Source: JBBRYK01 sp038237665 (lineage in GTDB: Bacteria > Actinomycetota > Thermoleophilia > Gaiellales > Gaiellaceae). Taken from it: a stretch of DNA of 15,442 bases. The position numbers and the translations under genes are program-made. Where the stretch lies: NCBI GenBank assembly GCA_038237665.1, contig JBBRYK010000065.1, positions 1-15,442 on the forward strand, written 5' to 3'. Numbering within the stretch: position 1 is the first letter of the stretch; every line of letters starts with the position of its first letter. Shown piece after piece: positions 14,156 through 15,442 of the stretch. The notes under the pieces are model-generated. The model was not told where the DNA came from, ran no database searches, and saw only the letters and a program-made list of their open reading frames with translations.

Positions 14156-14832
14156 CGCAGTACCCCGGGTTCGGTGGAGTCGCGTTTCTTGACTCAGGCT
14201 GCCTGGGTTGTGGTGTTGGTGTTGTTCAATTCAAATTCGATTGGTGTCAGCATGCCGAGGCTGGAGTGGCGCCGGCGTCGGTTGTGGAAGACCTCGATGT
14301 ACTCGAAGATCGCGTTCGCGAGGTCGACGCGGGTCTTCCAGCGGCGGGTGTCGAGCAGCTCGACCTGCATCCGTGACCAGAACGCCTCGATCATCGCGTT
14401 GTCGTAACAGTCGCCGACTGATCCCATCGACGCCAGCAGCCCCGACTTGCGCGCCCGCTCGGTAAACGTCCAGGCGGTGAATTGGGTGTCGTGATCGGAG
14501 TGGATGATCGTCGTGCCGCGGCTGGCGTCGCGTTGCTCGATCGCCATCCCGAGCGCGTTTGTCGTCAGGCCGGCGGTCGGGTTGTGGCTGATCGACCAGC
14601 CGACGACGCGGCGGCTGAACGTGTCGAGGACGACCGCGCTGTAGACCTTGCCCTCGCGTGTCGGGTGCTCGGTGATGTCGGTTACCCAGAGCTGGTTGGG
14701 GCGCTCGCGGCGAAAGGCACGGTCGACGAGGTCCTCGGCCGTTGCCAGGCCGGGCGCGCCGCGCCACTTGCGGGCGCCGTTGAGGCCAGCGATCCCGGCG
14801 CGTTGCAGCTGGCGTGGTCGTTGTCGGCGGAT
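14156..14832 (-). mobile_element. Truncated IS3-family insertion sequence
   Basis: The element's terminal end is probably near 14156, where TACCCCGGGTTCGGTGGAG resembles IS3-family terminal repeats. The other end, with orfA and the start of orfB, is missing: recognisable transposase sequence stops at about 14800-14832 and unrelated sequence follows. The junction is imprecise by tens of bases. Confidence 0.6.
14194..14832 (-). pseudogene. 5'-truncated IS3-family transposase (OrfB, DDE)
   Basis: The C-terminal part of an IS3 OrfB transposase is intact: the rve-type core with PNQLWVTDITEHPT (first Asp), TTIIHSDHDTQF (second Asp) and CYDNAMIEAFWSRMQVELL (Glu). The second Asp and the Glu are 35 residues apart, the classic D35E spacing. 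The usual glycine after HSDH is replaced by Asp. The N-terminal HTH and the OrfA frame are absent, and the open frame upstream of about 14832 shows no transposase similarity. It is therefore probably inactive. The residual open frame continues to 15120 only by chance, over the winged-helix-like gene on the other strand. Confidence 0.8.
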
Positions 14833-14914
14833 CTCACCGCTCGCAACAAGTCTCTCGACGGCGACGACATTCGCCTGGATCGGCTCGCTCGCGTGCCTCC
14901 AGGTAATCGACCGC

Positions 14915-15409
14915 ATGAGAGTTCGTGGATCGTTCTCCCCTATCCCGGACGTGTCGCTACCCGACCTCCGACTCTCGTCGAACGAGGAGGTCGTACTCCG
15001 CGACTTCCTCCGCAACGTGATGGAGCACCTCGAGATCGCGCACAGGCCCCGCAGCACGTACAGCAGGCGCCACTGCGCGAAGCGGACGGGCCTCTCGGAG
15101 GAGCGCGCGCGCCACTGCATCGAAGCACTTCATCATCGGGGCCTGATGGTGCGCGTGGACGAACTAGACACGGGGTACCCGAGACCAGCCTTCGTCTTCC
15201 AGCCCAGGGAGGACATGCTCGACCTGATAGTGCAGGACCTCGTCGTCGCGCACGCCGCATGGTCGTCCAGACCGCCAGTGCGATCCCCTGCTGAGCAGTC
15301 GCTTAGTGGTCTGGCTCGTAATTATCCGGCGTTTGTGGGGCAGGACTGCGCCGCTGGTCGAGGAAGTCCTGGTTGGTGGCGAGGTCGAGTCCGTACCGGA
15401 TCGTGCTGA
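14915..15409 (+). CDS. Small winged-helix-like protein, 3' end probably interrupted by an IS
   Basis: From ATG 14915 the frame reads MRVRGSFSPIPDVSLPDLRL, then a helical stretch (NEEVVLRDFLRNVMEHLEI, 23-41), an HTH-like segment (SRRHCAKRTGLSEERARHCIEALHHRGLMVRV, about 50-81) and a wing-like GYPRPAFVFQP. That is the order expected for a winged-helix DNA-binding domain. The last 35 residues or so, after about residue 129, are probably encoded by the adjoining IS end, because sequence there reads into the next transposase leader. The native C-terminus is therefore unknown. The start has only a weak ribosome site. It lies between two insertion sequences and may be element cargo or host sequence. 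Confidence 0.45.
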   Translation: MRVRGSFSPIPDVSLPDLRLSSNEEVVLRDFLRNVMEHLEIAHRPRSTYSRRHCAKRTGLSEERARHCIEALHHRGLMVRVDELDTGYPRPAFVFQPREDMLDLIVQDLVVAHAAWSSRPPVRSPAEQSLSGLARNYPAFVGQDCAAGRGSPGWWRGRVRTGSC

Positions 15410-15442
15410 CTGTTGAGCAGGAGCGTGAGCTGACCCGCCGCG
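15303..15442 (+). mobile_element. Probable left end of an IS630-family element (cut by window edge)
   Basis: A transposase-like N-terminus begins at about 15376. Upstream, around the TA at 15304-15305, sequence character changes (A+T-richer TCGTAATTATCC), as expected for an IS end inserted at TA. The other terminus is outside the window, so the terminal repeat cannot be verified. Confidence 0.4.
15376..15442 (+). CDS. N-terminus of an IS630-like transposase (partial)
   Basis: From GTG 15376 the frame reads VARSSPYRIVLTVEQERELTRR and continues past the window edge. The pattern SPY-x-I-x-LT-x-x-(E/Q)-x-x-x-L is common at the start of IS630-family transposases. A strong ribosome site GAGGAAG ends 9 bases upstream. 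Only 22 codons are visible, so the family call is tentative. Confidence 0.5.
   Translation, partial: MARSSPYRIVLTVEQERELTRR

Noticed and set aside
15341..15360. TGCGCCGCT matching the tRNA-Sec 3' end as a possible second att site
   Set aside because: Only 9 bases match in very G+C-rich DNA, and the flanks do not extend the match.

Overview
The window is high-GC DNA with dense, overlapping genes, GTG starts and GGAGG-type ribosome sites. It contains the selenocysteine genes selA, selB and selC (tRNA-Sec). Codon and protein style suggest a high-GC actinobacterium, perhaps a Thermoleophilia-like lineage, but that is inference and no taxonomic marker was tested.

Left part (1-8048), chromosomal backbone. 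A truncated membrane or secreted protein gene runs off the left edge and diverges from selA, with only 19 bp between the two start codons. selA, a small-molecule O-methyltransferase gene and selB form one tight operon (4-bp overlap, then 1-bp gap). SelA makes Sec-tRNA(Sec) and SelB delivers it to UGA codons. Converging on selB are an H-NOX haem/NO sensor gene and, upstream of it on the same strand, a gene for a 1004-residue secreted Asp-box protein. The H-NOX GTG start lies inside a perfect 14-bp hairpin with the Shine-Dalgarno in the loop. Then comes selC on the + strand (8-bp acceptor stem, UCA anticodon).

Middle part (8049 to about 13941), an integrative element inserted at the 3' end of selC. 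All its genes lie on the - strand: a MerR-like protein, a zinc-finger/Toprim/RepA-type primase-helicase, two small AlpA/excisionase-like HTH proteins (these four joined by 4-bp ATGA/GTGA overlaps), a 747-bp gene-poor segment rich in inverted and direct repeats, a 61-residue protein and a tyrosine integrase whose stop codon is 1 bp from the tRNA. No capsid, terminase, conjugation or toxin genes are visible. The layout resembles a phage satellite or a minimal replicating integrative element. The 3' end of the primase gene carries a cluster of a 10-bp iteron-like repeat in symmetric pairs, a candidate replication origin. An 18-bp palindrome sits just upstream of the operon, and its 10-bp core recurs upstream of the integrase module.

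Right part (about 14156-15442), insertion-sequence debris. There is a 5'-truncated IS3-family transposase with its DDE residues intact, a short winged-helix-like reading frame whose 3' end appears to be interrupted, and the start of a probable IS630-family transposase running off the window. The right end of the element (a copy of the selC 3' end) was not found.
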